Of a stretch of DNA of 64,000 nt, positions 38,555 to 50,932 are shown piece after piece. Each line of letters starts with the position of its first letter. The stretch's first letter is position 1. Below the pieces are notes generated by a model, which made no database searches, was not told the origin of the DNA, and worked only from the letters and a program-made list of their open reading frames with translations. A program made the translations under genes and the position numbers. This DNA comes from Xylaria sp. FL1777 (Eukaryota > Ascomycota > Sordariomycetes > Xylariales > Xylariaceae): contig MU400622.1 of the NCBI GenBank assembly GCA_022578965.1, positions 62,001 through 126,000 on the forward strand, read 5' to 3'.

Positions 38555-38840
38555 TATAAATAGCTCGCTTAGTTTTATATATTATTAGCTTAGCTAAATA
38601 TATAAACTAGAAAAATAAGCTAATTATAAATAAAGTTATAAAATTAAAAGCAGCAAGCATAAATAAAGCAGTTGTTTAGCTTGCTATTAAACTAGCTAAA
38701 GCACTAATAGCAAAACGTATTAAAAAAGTAATACAAGCAAATATAAAAGTTGTAAACTTAAAACTTAATTATGTACTTTTTAGGAAAACAGCTTAGTTTT
38801 TTTAGTTTAAAGCTTTTATAAAAAGTGCAATATAAAGTTC
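38555..38840 (+). pseudogene. Short coding relic, unidentified
   Basis: From about 38641 one frame reads KLKAASINKAVV, a stop, then LAIKLAKALIAKRIKKVIQ. In 38641-38770 eight of ten GC dinucleotides are in-frame Ala codons, and there is a single stop in about 45 codons. It resembles a helical or coiled-coil segment. The family is unknown, and the call rests only on codon phase. Confidence 0.25.
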
Positions 38841-39229
38841 TATTATTAAAAACATATTTAACTGCAAATAGTCTTGTTAGCTAGCTACTAAATAACAAAG
38901 TTAAAAAATAAAAAAATAAATTAAAACTTATAAAATTATTAAAAGTTTAATGCTACGATTTATTTTAATAAAATACTAGCTTTTTTATATAAGTTTTAAA
39001 CTATTAAAGTAAATTAGTTTTGCTATTATAAAGACTAATTTATTATTTAAGCACTTTTTTAGCAAAGCTTAAGCAAAGTTTAAAGCTTTTAGTTAAAAAT
39101 GCTAATAATAAGCATAATAATATATAAGCTTATTAATATAAAAAACACTTAACTTAAGTTGCTATTAGCTAGCATTAAAATTGCTATGCATTAAGTTAAA
39201 TAAGCTAAATTAATATTGTATAGCTATTT
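38841..39229. other. Degenerate sequence
   Basis: I see nothing supportable in this short stretch between the coding relic and the minisatellite cluster. Confidence 0.4.
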
Positions 39230-40035
39230 ATTACTAGCTATAATTAAAGCTTTTTAGAAAAGCTTAAAGTTTTAAAGCTTTTTTATTAATGCTTAAAATT
39301 GTTTATAAAACCTAAAGTTTTAAAGCTTTTTTTTTTATGCCTAAGATTATTTAGTAAGCTTAAAGCTAATTAATATATTATATTAATAAACAGTTTAAAG
39401 TTCTAGAGCTTTTTTATTAATGCTTAAGATTATTAGTAAGGCTTAAAGTTTAAAAGCTTTTTTTTTTATGCTTGAAATTATCTAGTAGGCTTAAAGCTAA
39501 TTAATATATTATATTAGTAGCTAGCTAAAGTTCTAGGGCTTTTTTCTTTATGCTTAAAATTATTTAGTAAGCTTAAGGCTAATTAACATATTATATTAGT
39601 AGCTAGCTAAAATTCTAAGGCTTTTTTTTTTATACCTAAAATTATTTAGTAAGCTTAAGGCTAATTAACACATTATATTAATAGCTAGCTAAAGTTTTAA
39701 GGCTTTTTTTTTTATGCTTAAAATTATTTAGTAAGCTTAAAGCTAATTAATATATTATATTAGTAAACTTTACTGCTTGTTATTATATAACTATTTATTA
39801 CTAGTTATAATTAAAGCTTTTTAAAAAGGCCTAAAGTTTTAAAGCTTTTTTATGCTTAAAATTGTTTAGTAAGCTTAAAGCTAATTAATATATTATATTA
39901 ATAAACTTTATATTTGCTACCAGTTATAATTAAAGCTTTTTAAAAAGGCTTAAAGTTTTAAAGCTTTTTAATGTTTAAAATTATTTAGTAAGCTTAAAAT
40001 TAATTAATATGTTATACTAGTAAACTTTACTGCTT
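39230..40035. repeat. 82-bp minisatellite
   Basis: TTAGTAAGCTTAA(A/G)GCTAAT marks units. Starts at 39482, 39564, 39646 and 39728 are exactly 82 bases apart. Flanking units (39351, 39866, 39985) are stretched to 119-138 bases. Each unit has AAAGTTTTAAAGC(T)n and TTAATATATTATATTA. Confidence 0.85.
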
Positions 40036-40079
40036 GCAAAGCTTATAATAAAGAAAATATTTTGTTAAACTTAAATTAG

Positions 40080-40500
40080 TCTTTCTTAGGTATTAAAACT
40101 AAAGCAACGTATAAACTAAAGCAACATATAAACTAGCTTTTTTTTTAAGTTCTTTAAGTATATATTAATAGGTAAATTAACTTGCTTGCTAATAATATTA
40201 ACAAAACATAGTAGTTTTTTTTATGCAAGGTTATATTTAAAAAGCAATATATAAACTAGCTTTTTTTCTAAGTTCTTTAAGTATGCATTAGCAGGTAAAT
40301 TAACTTACTTGTTAATAATATTAATAAAGTAACATATAAACCGGCTTTTTTCTAGGTTCTTTAAGTATGCATTAGCAGGTAAATTAACTTGCTTGCTAAT
40401 AATGTTAATAAGGCAACATATAAACCGGCCTTTTTCTAGGTTTTTTAAATATACATTAGTAAGTAAATTAACTTGCTTGCTAATAATAATGTTAACAAGA
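40080..40500. repeat. ~94-bp minisatellite
   Basis: ATATAAAC(C/T)(G/A)GC(T)n, TTCTTTAAGTAT and AATTAACTTGCTTGCTAATAA recur in four units. CCGGC lies at 40341 and 40435, 94 bases apart. These units keep unusual CCGG sites that are rare elsewhere in the window. Confidence 0.8.
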
Positions 40501-40823
40501 CGTAATAACTATTAGCTTTACTACTTATTATTAAAAACAGCTAAAAATCTATATATAAATGATTTAAAACTTGAACCTGCTTATAAATATTAATAAAACG
40601 CGGGGTTATATTTAAAAAGCTTAGTTATATAACTATTAGCTTTATTACTAAAAGCAGCTAAAAATCCGTAAATAGTTTATAACTTTAACCTGCTTGCTAA
40701 TAATGTTAATAAAACGTAGTATAATAGCTTTTTGCGTGCAGGGTTATATTTAAAAAAGTTAGCTATATAACTACTAGCTTTACTATTAAAAGCAGCTAGA
40801 AATCTATATTAGTGGTTTAAAAG
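40501..40823. repeat. ~120-140 bp tandem repeat, three units
   Basis: ACTATTAGCTTTA-like starts lie at about 40507, 40629 and 40769. Each is followed by AAAAGCAGCTA(A/G)AAATC and preceded by GGGTTATATTTAAAAA in two units. The repeat shares TTGCTAATAATGTTAATAA with the preceding ~94-bp array, so the two are related. Confidence 0.7.
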
Positions 40824-41300
40824 GTAAGCTAGTATAAAAGCTAATATAAAAGCTAGTGTAAACTAGTATAAAAGCTAGCATAAAAGCTAGTATAAAAGCT
40901 AATATAAACTAGCATAAAAGCTAAATAAAAGCTAGTATAAAAGCTAGTATAAGAACTAATATAAACTAGCATAAAAGCTAGCATAAAAGCTAATATAAAA
41001 ACTAATGTAAAAGCTAGTATAAAAGCTAATATAAAAGCTAATATAAACTAGCATAAAAGCTAGCATAAAAGCTAGCATAAAAGCTAATATAGTAAGAGCT
41101 AATGTAAACTAGCGTAAAAACTAATATAAACTAGCATAAAAGCTAGCATAAAAGCTAGTATAATAAAAGCTAATATAAAAGCTAGCATAAAAGCTAGCAT
41201 AAAAGTTAGCATAAAAAATCCGTACATAAATAGTTTAAAAAGCAAGCAGTATAAGCTAGTATAAAAGCTAATATAAAAGCTAGTATAAGCTTAAAACTAA
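40824..41300. repeat. 12-bp AGCTAGTATAAA minisatellite
   Basis: About thirty units of (AGCTAGYATAAA)n, mixed with AGCTAATATAAA and 8-base CTAGTATA-type units, cover 40824-41210. A small continuation lies at 41246-41290 after an intervening ACATAAATAGTTTAAAA stretch. Confidence 0.85.
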
Positions 41301-41319
41301 CTTAAGTAATTTATAAAGC

Positions 41320-42010
41320 TTGCTTAATGCTTTATTAAGATTTATTTTTAAAACTTTTATAAAATTTAAGTTACATAAAGCACTAAATTTAAGTTATAAA
41401 ATTTAATGCTATGCTTTTAAACTTAGTATTACAAAATCTAGTGCTTTATATAAAAAATAATAAATGTATACTTAAATGCTAAGTAGATTTAATAATTAAA
41501 AGTTTTTAATAGCGCTATATAGTTATTTGCTAGTTAGCTTATTTATAGATTTAATGCTATATAAAAGCACTAAATCTAAATTACGCAAAGCATTAAATCT
41601 TAAGTATTAAGAATTAAACATTGCGTTAATAAAATAGTTATTAATAATGCTATGTAAAAGCACTAAATTTAGGTTACATAAAGCATTAGATTTTAAGTAC
41701 TAAAAATTAAACATTGCATTAGTAAAATAGTTATTAATAATGCTATATAAAAGCACTAAATTTAAGTTGCATAAAGCACTAAATCCTAAGTACTAAAAAT
41801 TAAATATTACGTTAGTAAAATAGTTGTTAATAATGCTTTAAGTAAAGCACTAGATCTAGTGTTGCAAAATCTAGTACTATGCTTTTAAATTTAATGTTAT
41901 AAGATTTAATGCTACGTAAAAGCACTAAATCTAAGTTGTATAAAGCACTAAATCTTAAGTACTAAAAATTAAACATTACGTTAATAAAATAGTTGCTAAT
42001 AATGCTTTAA
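41320..42010. repeat. 93-bp minisatellite
   Basis: AATGCT(A/T)T starts at 41552, 41646, 41739, 41832, 41908 and 42001, so spacing is 93-94 with one 76-base unit. Each unit has AAAAGCACTAAAT, CATAAAGCA(C/T)TA and TAAGTACTAAAAATTAAA. It completes a cluster of five adjacent arrays from 39.2 kb. Confidence 0.85.
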
Positions 42011-44790
42011 TAAATCAAAATGCAAATTTAATTTAGATTAACTTAAAAAAAGTAAAAAAATAAACTAACGTTATTTATAGCTAAAAACTATACTTAAGCA
42101 AAAATAATTGTTAATTAATTTAATAAAGTTATTAAAAATATAGTATTAAGTAATTATAAAGAAAAAAATACTTATAAGTTGCTTAGTTTGCAAGTTGCTT
42201 AAATAAGCAGCAAAACTTTGCTTAAATGTTAAAAAAACATAAAAAATAAATGTGCTAATAAGTAAAAAAGTATACGTTTTAATAACTTTTAAGCTTTTGT
42301 TAAAAAAACTAACTTCTTTTGCTTTATTACTTTTGTTTTATTTTACTTGGCGTTTTACTACGCTTATATAACTTTAGGTCGTGCTAAAACACATAAAAAC
42401 AGTTGCTAAATATTACTTAAGTATATAATATATAAAAAAAGTACTAAATTTAAAGTGCTAAGCGTACTAGCGTTAATATAAAGCTTAATACATTATATAT
42501 TTAAGTTAATCGTTAAAATTCAAAAATATAATATAGCTAACTAAAAAAAAAAAAAAAGTTTAATAAAGCATACAAAAACTTACTTATATAACACTTTAGC
42601 TATTAAACCTTTTAGCTATGTTTACTTGCTATAATATAAAAGTACTTATGTTTTATTTATTAACTTACTTTAGTAATTCTTTATAAAAACTGCTATATAT
42701 AACATATATAGCGTATACGCTTTTAGGTTTTTTTTTTGCTATAACTATTTACGTACTTTTTTAATAGTGCATTAATTTATTTAATAAAAAGTCGTTATAG
42801 TTTTTTTAATATTTGCTTTTTTTTAGTTTTAAGCAATTAAAGTTTTAAAGTAATTAGCTAATATAGCGCACTTTAAGCATTAAAGATTTAACCCTTTTGC
42901 GTATAGCTATATAATATATATAAATAGTATAAACAAGCAAAGCATAGCTAGCAAAATCAAAAAACGGCTATTTTAAATTTAATTAATTAAAAACTAAAGC
43001 AAAAAAAAGCTAAATCTTAAATAGCTAAAAATTAACCATTAATAATAGCTTGTTATATTTTTTGCTTTATAAAAGCCTTAAGCTTTAAACCGTTCTTATT
43101 AAAAAAACTATTAATTATAGCTATTTAAAAAATATTTAATACTGCGTATATAACTAATAAACAAAAGCTAGCTATTAAAAAAGCTATAAATAAAAACGTT
43201 AGTATTTTTACGTTAACATAAAAAGTTTAAAAGCTTTTAAAACAATTAAAAAAACGCTATATTATTAACCGTAAGCTTAAATCATTACAAGTATTATTTA
43301 TTAAAGCGGCAAAAATAAATAAGTAAACTAATAACTAAGCTAATTTTTGCTTTATAAACTTAAAGCAATAATATGCTTAAAAATCTGTTTTTTTTAGCAT
43401 AACTAAGTTATAGTACTACAAGTGTTTTATATGTGTTAAAAAAGCGCTTTTGCTGCCTTTAAACAAGCTGCTTTGTAGCATTACGTTAATATAAGCGAAA
43501 TAAAAAAACACTTCAAAAATAGTTATTTAAAAGCCATAAAAAAAAACAATTAAACAAAATAGCTAATTTATATAAAAAGTTCAATTAAAAATTAAAAATT
43601 ATCTTTATAGTTATACTTATAATGTTATAGCACTAGTACTTAAAACAAAGCTAAAAAATGTATAACTAGCAAAAAATAATTAATTTTCTAAAAAGTTATT
43701 TTAAAAAATTTGCTATTAATTATACATTAAACAATACTTAATACTACTTAATTATATTATTGTTTAGCTATAGTTAATATTTTATTGCTACTTTTTAAAT
43801 AACTAGCTAACTTTGTTTTTTTTGCTATAAGCTGTATTAAAGTTTTTTAGCGTTTAGCTTAAGCTAATTTTGCTTTAACGTTTTTATTTTTATTGCGTTA
43901 TTTAACCTTTAAAGCTATAAGTAAAAAACATATATAATAGTTGTTAATTTGTTATTAAAACTTAGCTTTAAAAAGAAGTTAAGCTAAAAATGCAAACTTA
44001 AATTAAATAGCAGTATAGTTTTAAACGTGCGTAAATATTTTATTGCGGTCTTTTAATAGCAAAAATAGCTTTAATAGCAATATTAAAGCTTCTAGAACAA
44101 GCGTTTTCTCTTTGATTTAAAAAATTACTTTGTTTATTTTTTTGTTTATATTAAAATAGCTATTGTTTATTAACACAGACCAAAAAAATACTAATGTAGC
44201 ATAGTGCTAGTTCTAATAATTTTTTAGTTTTTTATACTTAATATTAAACTTAAAAACTATATATATAATGCTTTTTAAAGTTGTAAAATATTAATTAATT
44301 TTATTGTTTAAGCTTTTTTAATTTTAACTATATACAACCTTAAAAATAAATAGTAAGTATGCTAATATTTCGTAAAACATTTAGTAATTAAGCAATTTTT
44401 CTTAACGCTTAGTATATTTAACAAACGTTTAATATTTAGCAGAAATATTATTTTAGATAAAGCTTAGTTTAAGGACATTATGTATTAACTTGTTAAAACG
44501 TAAAGTAATTACTGCTGCAAAATCTTTTAAGAATATTTTATGTATAATAGTTAGCATAAATATAACTAATTTGCTAGTTAATGCATTTTAGTTTTTACGT
44601 AACTTATTTATAAAGTAAAATAATAAACCAGCATAGTTATTAAGCTTTTATAATAGCGCTTTATATAACTATTAGCTCTTTAAATAAAACATAAGCTACT
44701 TTTTTTCGTTTAAAGAAAAACTACAAAAGCTTTAATAAATAGCCTTGTATGCTTTTTTTATACCTTTTTTATTAAAACGATTAAGTACTT
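42011..44790. other. Degenerate sequence, no supported gene
   Basis: No tandem array, RNA gene or coding phase was identified. Confidence 0.4.
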
Positions 44791-44872
44791 TGTTATTATT
44801 GTTATTATTATTATTATTGCTATTATTGTTATTATTATTGTTATTATTGTTATTATTATTATTGTTGCTATT
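44791..44872. repeat. TTATTATTG trinucleotide-type array
   Basis: A (TTA/TTG)n run with occasional GCT triplets covers about 82 bases. Confidence 0.9.
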
Positions 44873-47159
44873 AAATAAATAGCTTTAGTTAAAGGTTGCA
44901 AACCGCAAAAAAGGAAATAAAAAGCACTAACTATTCTTAAGTTTAGTAGTAGTAAAGTTAAAAATAGATTTTTTAGGCTTATATTAGTTCTTATTACTAC
45001 TAACGCTTATTGCTAATGTTTATAGTATACTATTTAATATTATTAAAGTATATATAAGTATATATTATAGTAGTATTTTTGCTAATATATTTAAATATAG
45101 CAAAACATAGTGCTAAATAGTATTAATTAATAATACGTTTAAACACTTTTATATTAATACATTTGCACTATTAAGGTAATTTATATATAAATTATAAAAA
45201 GCTGCAAGCTTACTTTTGCAATAAATAAGTTATAAAATTATTACTATATAATAACTTTTAATTAAAAACCTTATGTATTAAAATTTTTATTTATATTTAA
45301 CACTTTTTTTTAATATTACTTTTAATATACTTTTATTAACTATTAAAATATATTGCAATGTTTAAATGATTTAAAAAATGCTAAGCATTATATATATTAA
45401 ACTAATGTTTTGCTGCATTTAAAAAAGCTGCTATTTTATTAGCTTATAAACATTACTAAAGAAAAAAAGCTTAACTAAACATATTGTTTTTTTATTATGC
45501 TGTGTTGTAGTAGCAAAAAACTATTATGCTTTTTAGATAAACAATGCAAGCATATATAGCAAAGTACTAGCATTTTTATTGTTAGTAGATTACATTTTAT
45601 ACTATTGCTTTTTTAATAACTTTTATTATGCTGCTTGCTATATTTTAACCTATATTTAAGCCTTAAATAATTTTTTGCTAGGTTTTTTAAACTTAACGCT
45701 AAAAATAATAAGCTTGTTTTATAATAAGTAAAAATTAGTATAATTAATAGTTAACCTATTTGTACGCTAGCGTAATTCTTTAATGCGTTTTAAAACTAAT
45801 ATTAAACCTTATAAATAAAGCGCTATATATAAGTTAACTATTTTAGTTTTTTAATTATGCTTAGTTAAACGTGCAATAGTAAACATATAACACTTGTATA
45901 AAGGTTAAAAATAACTATGCAGTACTAATAGCTATTATTATTGCTAGTATTATTATAGAAATATTAGTATTTGCAGTACTTAAAGCAATCTTAAATATAG
46001 GCTAATAAACAAGCATTTTACGAAAGTTCTAAATAAACATTATTTAAACATATTTGCATTACAGTTAAAATATTTAATATATTATTTAATAATATTAAAC
46101 GTTAAAAAAAAACTTTATTACTGCTATAAATGCTAAGCTAAAAGTTATAAAAGTTCTTATTATTATTACTTTTTTAGTATTTAAATTGATTTGCTATTAA
46201 ACCTGTTTTGTTTTAATTGCTTTTTTTAATTAAAACAATATAATACTGCAGCTTTATTAAATGTTTTAAAGTGCGTTAACATAGTTTTTAATTTGTGCAG
46301 CATTTAAGTATTGCGCTTATTAATTAAAGTAACATTAAATAATTTAAAAGCAATTTTAAGTTGTAAAAGTTGCTTTATAAGTAAAAATTGCTGCAACGCT
46401 ATAAATATTATATTAAAGGTTATATTATAGCTGTTTATATAAGTAATTACGCTAATAAACGTACTATTAGTGTTTAATTCAGGTTGTATTTTTTAGTATA
46501 TTTATTGTTGTTATTGTTAGGCTTTTATTGCTTGTATTGCTTGTATTGCTTATATTGCTTTTGTTGCAAGGTTATTTAGTCTGTTACGTTTGTTAAATTT
46601 AAAAACTTTAGCATTAGTACTTTTGTTTGCTTATAATAATGTGTTAACTACTAATAGTTTAAAAGCTAATTAATAATATTTATTATAGTTAGGTTTAAAA
46701 GCAGCGTTAAGTATATATATAATAAAAGCTAAACAGATTGCATTAAGTAATTAATGTAAAGGCTTAGCTTTAATAGTAATATTATACCTTTGCATTATAA
46801 TGCAATAAGCTATTTATATGCAAAAGAAATACTATATTATATAAGTAGCTAAATAGTATTTTTGCTATAAATTTAATATTAAATATTAAGCACAAGCAAA
46901 GAAATTTATACTATGTAAATATAAGTTATAAATAGATTATAAAAAAAAACGCAATAATAACAAGTTAAACATAAAGTTTTGTGCTTTTAATTAAATAATT
47001 TAACAAATATAACTAAAAATAGCATTGCTTTATTGCTTATTTAATGCTAATACGTTATAAGTTTTAACTACTAACCTTCGTAAAAATATAAATAATATTA
47101 AAGCTTAGTTTAGTAAGCTATTAATTAATAAATAGTTATTTTATAATTTATTTTTATAC
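44873..47159. other. Degenerate sequence with one small 9-mer repeat
   Basis: TATTGCTTG-type 9-mers repeat four times at about 46526-46562. Otherwise I see no gene, RNA or array. Confidence 0.45.
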
Positions 47160-47255
47160 GTGTTTAAATTTATAAACGTTACTTATTTTTTTAACGTTTA
47201 AACAAAATTTAACGCTTAAATAAAATTTAACGCTTAAATTTTTAAACGTTTAGCT
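47160..47255. repeat. AACGTTTAA / AACGCTTAA repeat
   Basis: AACGTTTAAACAAAATTTAA, AACGCTTAAATAAAATTTAA and AACGCTTAAATTTTTAAACG follow each other with ~20-base spacing. The motif is the same kind as at 7.36-7.49 kb. Confidence 0.6.
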
Positions 47256-49029
47256 TTTTTAACATTACGTAAGTTTATTAAACATTTATTTTATAATAAA
47301 TATTTATTATTAATTAATAATTTATTTTATAATAAGCGTTTAAAAAGTATTAATTAACTGTTAAAAGCAAGGTTTATAAAGTTTTATTATATTATAATCT
47401 TTAGTATAATTGTTTTTGCTTTGCTTTGTTTTGTTTTTGCTTATATTTAAGTATTATAAGTAAATTTAATAAAATAAACAACTTTTATTGTTTGTATGTT
47501 GTACTGCTTCTGCTTGTTTTTGCGCTGTTTTTTTTTTTTTTTGGTATTACTATGCTGAACTGCCTGTTCGATTTAAGCAAGTTAAATCTGGCTTTAATAG
47601 CTATAATATAAAATGCTATAGTATAGCTTATATATTTAACTTCTTAAGTAGTATTAAGCATTATTATATAATAAGCTATACTAATAGTATATTAGTAGCA
47701 AAAGCATTAATAGCAGCAGTAATAGCTGCTTTACTTTGTTTTTAACTTTAACTTTATTTTTAAGCCTAAATTTTCTGTTGCTTTTTTTACTGTATGTTTT
47801 AAGTAAAATATGCTAAAAAAGTTAAATTAAAAAGTAGCTTAATATATAATATAGCTTTTATTTTTAATGCTTTGCTTGTTTATAGCAATAGTAAACGTTA
47901 TAAGTATTTTTTTATAACATAGCTTTTTTATATATTAATAGTATATCTTTTATATAAAACAAACGCGCTAAAAAAAAACGCTGTTTTATAAAAGCTAGTG
48001 CTAATAAGCAAAATGCATGTATGTTTTGCATAGCTTAGTAAAAGCACTTCTTTAAAAGCAAAATTAAATTAACTTGCGTTTAATTAGTACTAAATAATAT
48101 TTTTAAAACTAGTTTTAATTTTAACTTTAAGGTTTAATAGCGTAATTAAAGCTAATTACTAACGTATAGCTGTTAGCTGCAGCACAAAATACTATAAAAC
48201 AATTTAATATATATATTTTATATTTTAATATGTTATAATACTTTATTTAGTATTATTATGCTACTATATTATTTATTATTAATGCTATAACATTACTAAT
48301 AAGTATATAAAAGTAGCTTAAAAGCTATATTGCTAACAATAAGTTTTTAGCTAACTTAATTAACCTTAAGACTAATTAATTAAACGCTTTGCTTTTAGCA
48401 AAGATTTAAGGTTAATAGTTTTAAGATACGTTTTATTTGTTTTATAATTTTTTAAAAAATTATATAAACTATAAAGCTTTTAAGCCATATATACTTTATT
48501 ATTGCTAGTATATGTATTATATTTATTTTACACTTTTTTATTACTTATATGTAGTAGCTAATAATAGTAAAGTTATAAAAACAACTAACACTAAAGTTTT
48601 TGTGCTATATATACATTAGTTAAAAAAATAAAACAGTGCTACTAGCTATATAAGCTATACGTATCGCATAATACGTTATTATGCCTTTACATAACAATTT
48701 TAAGTTTATTTAATAAATAGTAAATTACTTAAGTATACTAAGCTTTATAGCTAGTTTATTTAAAACTTTACTTATTACATTTTACTTGTTTTATTATTAA
48801 TTATTACTTAAATAGCATTAAGTTATAAAGTATAAAATACGTAATAAAACTAATAACTTTAAGCGTTATTATTTCGTTAAAAAATAAGCTAACTGTAAAG
48901 TTACTAATACAAAAAAAGCCAAGCCTAGCATTACGTTAACTTTAAAGCATACATAATTAACACTCTTTTTTAATTTCTTTAAAAAAAATAATAATAAATA
49001 AAAACTACTAGCGTTTATGCTATAACAAC
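47256..49029. other. Degenerate sequence, no supported gene
   Basis: Two overlapping open frames of 61 and 85 codons (47426-47745, +) cross a T-run. One ends with an Ala-rich stretch (LVAKALIAAVIAALLCF). They lack homology that I recognise and are within chance length. Confidence 0.4.
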
Positions 49030-49072
49030 ATTAATAATAATAATAACAATAATAATAATAATAATAATAAGT
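49030..49072. repeat. AAT trinucleotide repeat
   Basis: A near-perfect (AAT)n run with one AAC covers about 43 bases. Confidence 0.9.
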
Positions 49073-49504
49073 TAAGCTTATTACTAGTAGTTTTTTAAAA
49101 AGTTCTTGTTATGCTTTATATTAATAATGTTTTTTAGTGTTGCTTTAATTACTTTTTGCTTCTTTTTTTATGTTGCTACTAAATATAATTGCTTTATTTT
49201 TTAGCACTAATTATATGTTTATTATTTAGCTTAAATAATATATAGTAAATAATATAATATATATATAGTAAGTTATATTATAGCAATTAAGATAATTTTT
49301 TTACTTTAAAAAAAGTAGCTAAAAATAAGTTATTTTTATACAAGTTTACTATTATACCTCGACTTAAATATTACTATTTACTAAATAATAAATGTTTATT
49401 AAGAAATATATTACTTAAAAAATACTTAAATATTATTACCTTAAAGAAATAATGTTAGTTTTTTTTTATAATGTTATAGCTATAAAAGTTTACAATAATT
49501 ATAA
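49073..49504. other. Degenerate sequence
   Basis: Only AT-rich filler is visible, including a decayed ATAGCTATAAAAGTTTA fragment near 49475 that may belong to the adjacent R1 remnant. Confidence 0.4.
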
Positions 49505-49660
49505 TAGTTGCTTTAAATTAGCAAAAGCTAAATAGCTTTACTTTTAGTACGCAAGACATTTTTAATAAATCTTAATTTAGCGCAATATAGTTTTTATGTT
49601 TTATTAAACTATGCATTTAAAGATAGTATAGTATGTTTAAGTTTAATTTATATAATAGTT
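49505..49660 (+). repeat. R1 dispersed repeat, 3' half
   Basis: TTTAAATTAGCAAAAGCTAA then ATAGCTTTACTTTTAGTACG starts the shared segment. ATTAAACTATGCATTTAAAG and AAGTTTAATTTATATAATAG end it. The 5' half is reduced to a trace. Confidence 0.75.
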
Positions 49661-49837
49661 TTCTACTGTTTTTTATTAAATAGCGGTTTTAAAGTTAAAG
49701 AAGTTTTTTAAACTAAAAATAATTTTATTAAGATTAAATAATATTTTATAAAAGTTATTTAGTAAATAAGTTATTTGCTTTTATAAATAAAAAAATTAAA
49801 TATTTAAGCTATTTTATAATTAAAAAAAACAAAGGTT

Positions 49838-50178
49838 ATTATAACAAAAGCTATATATTAAAGCTTAAAACTAAGTAATTAATTCTTTATTTTGCATATA
49901 ATAATCTGTTATAGCTATAAAGGTTTATGCTTTTTATTAAAGCTGTTGCTAAGCATAATAGCTGTCCTTAAGTTTATATATAATTAGTTTAAGGCTTTTT
50001 AATTTCTGTAGTTCGTTTATATATTTTAGATTAACAAAAGCTAAATAGTTTTACTTCTAGTATGCAAAACAGTTTTAATAAGTTTTAATTTAGCTTAGTA
50101 TAGTTCTAGTGTTTTATTGAACTATATATTTAGAAATAGCATAAAATGTTTAGCTAGTTTAATGTATATAATAGTTAT
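49838..50178 (+). repeat. R1 dispersed repeat, near full-length copy
   Basis: It starts ATAACAAAAGCTATATATTA and carries all the family landmarks: ATAATCTGTTATAGCTATAA, GCTGTTGCTAAGCATAATAG and GCTAAATAGTTTTAC. It ends TTTAGCTAGTTTAATGTA. It lies less than 200 bases downstream of another R1 fragment in the same orientation. Confidence 0.8.
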
Positions 50179-50269
50179 AAAAAAATAAAACAAATAAATA
50201 TAAAAATAAAAAGCAAAAAAAGCAGCAACTTAAAAAAGTATAGCTTAGCTTTTTTATAGTTGTAAAAAG

Positions 50270-50700
50270 CTTTAGTACTTTTTATTAAGTTTTAATAAAA
50301 AACTTGTATAGTATAGCATAAAGTAGCTTTTTAATATTTATACTACTTTTGCAATAGTATTATTAAAAGCTAATTTTAAAAAGTTCTTAAAACAAAAAAC
50401 AATGTATAAAATTAATAGCTAGCATAAAAAGCTTTTATAATTAATAATAAGCTATAAAATATTTTTTTTTTTATTAAAGTATTAAATGTTTTTTTATAAA
50501 GCAGCTTTTTAATATTTATACTACTTTTATAATAGTATTGCTATGTTTTATTTTTTACTTAAGTATTAAATGTTTTTTTATAAAGTAGCCCTTTAATATT
50601 ACTACTACTTTTGCAATAGTATTACTTTTTATTTTTTTATTTAAGTATTAAATATCTTTTTATAAAGTAGCTCTTAATATTACAGTTCTAATATATAATA
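50270..50700. repeat. R5 repeat cluster, left part
   Basis: AAAG(T/C)AGC(T/C)(T/C)TTTAATATT followed by TACTACTTTTGCAATAGTATT recurs near 50322, 50501 and 50578, with a shorter copy near 50659. The units are separated by TAAGTATTAAATGTTTTTTTATA. The same units reappear right of the GC-rich minisatellite (51.4-51.8 kb) and again at 52.2-52.3 kb. Confidence 0.75.
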
Positions 50701-50932
50701 TTTTGGTGTTTTCGCTTATGCGTAGTATTATAGTTATTATTAATATTTAATAAAGGTATATTGTTTATAACAATATATTTATTATTGCTATTTAATAAAG
50801 AAGCATTTTAGCACTTATTTATATAGTAGTATAAACTTAAACTATAAACTTAAATTGTTTTAAACATTTAAGTTAGCCCGTATAAACATAATAACTTTAG
50901 TTGCGCTATTAAAAAATTAGTTTATGTTTTAG

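Noticed and set aside
20903..42010. CRISPR-like arrays
   Set aside because: All regular arrays here are head-to-tail tandem repeats without unique spacers, and no cas-like gene exists in the window.
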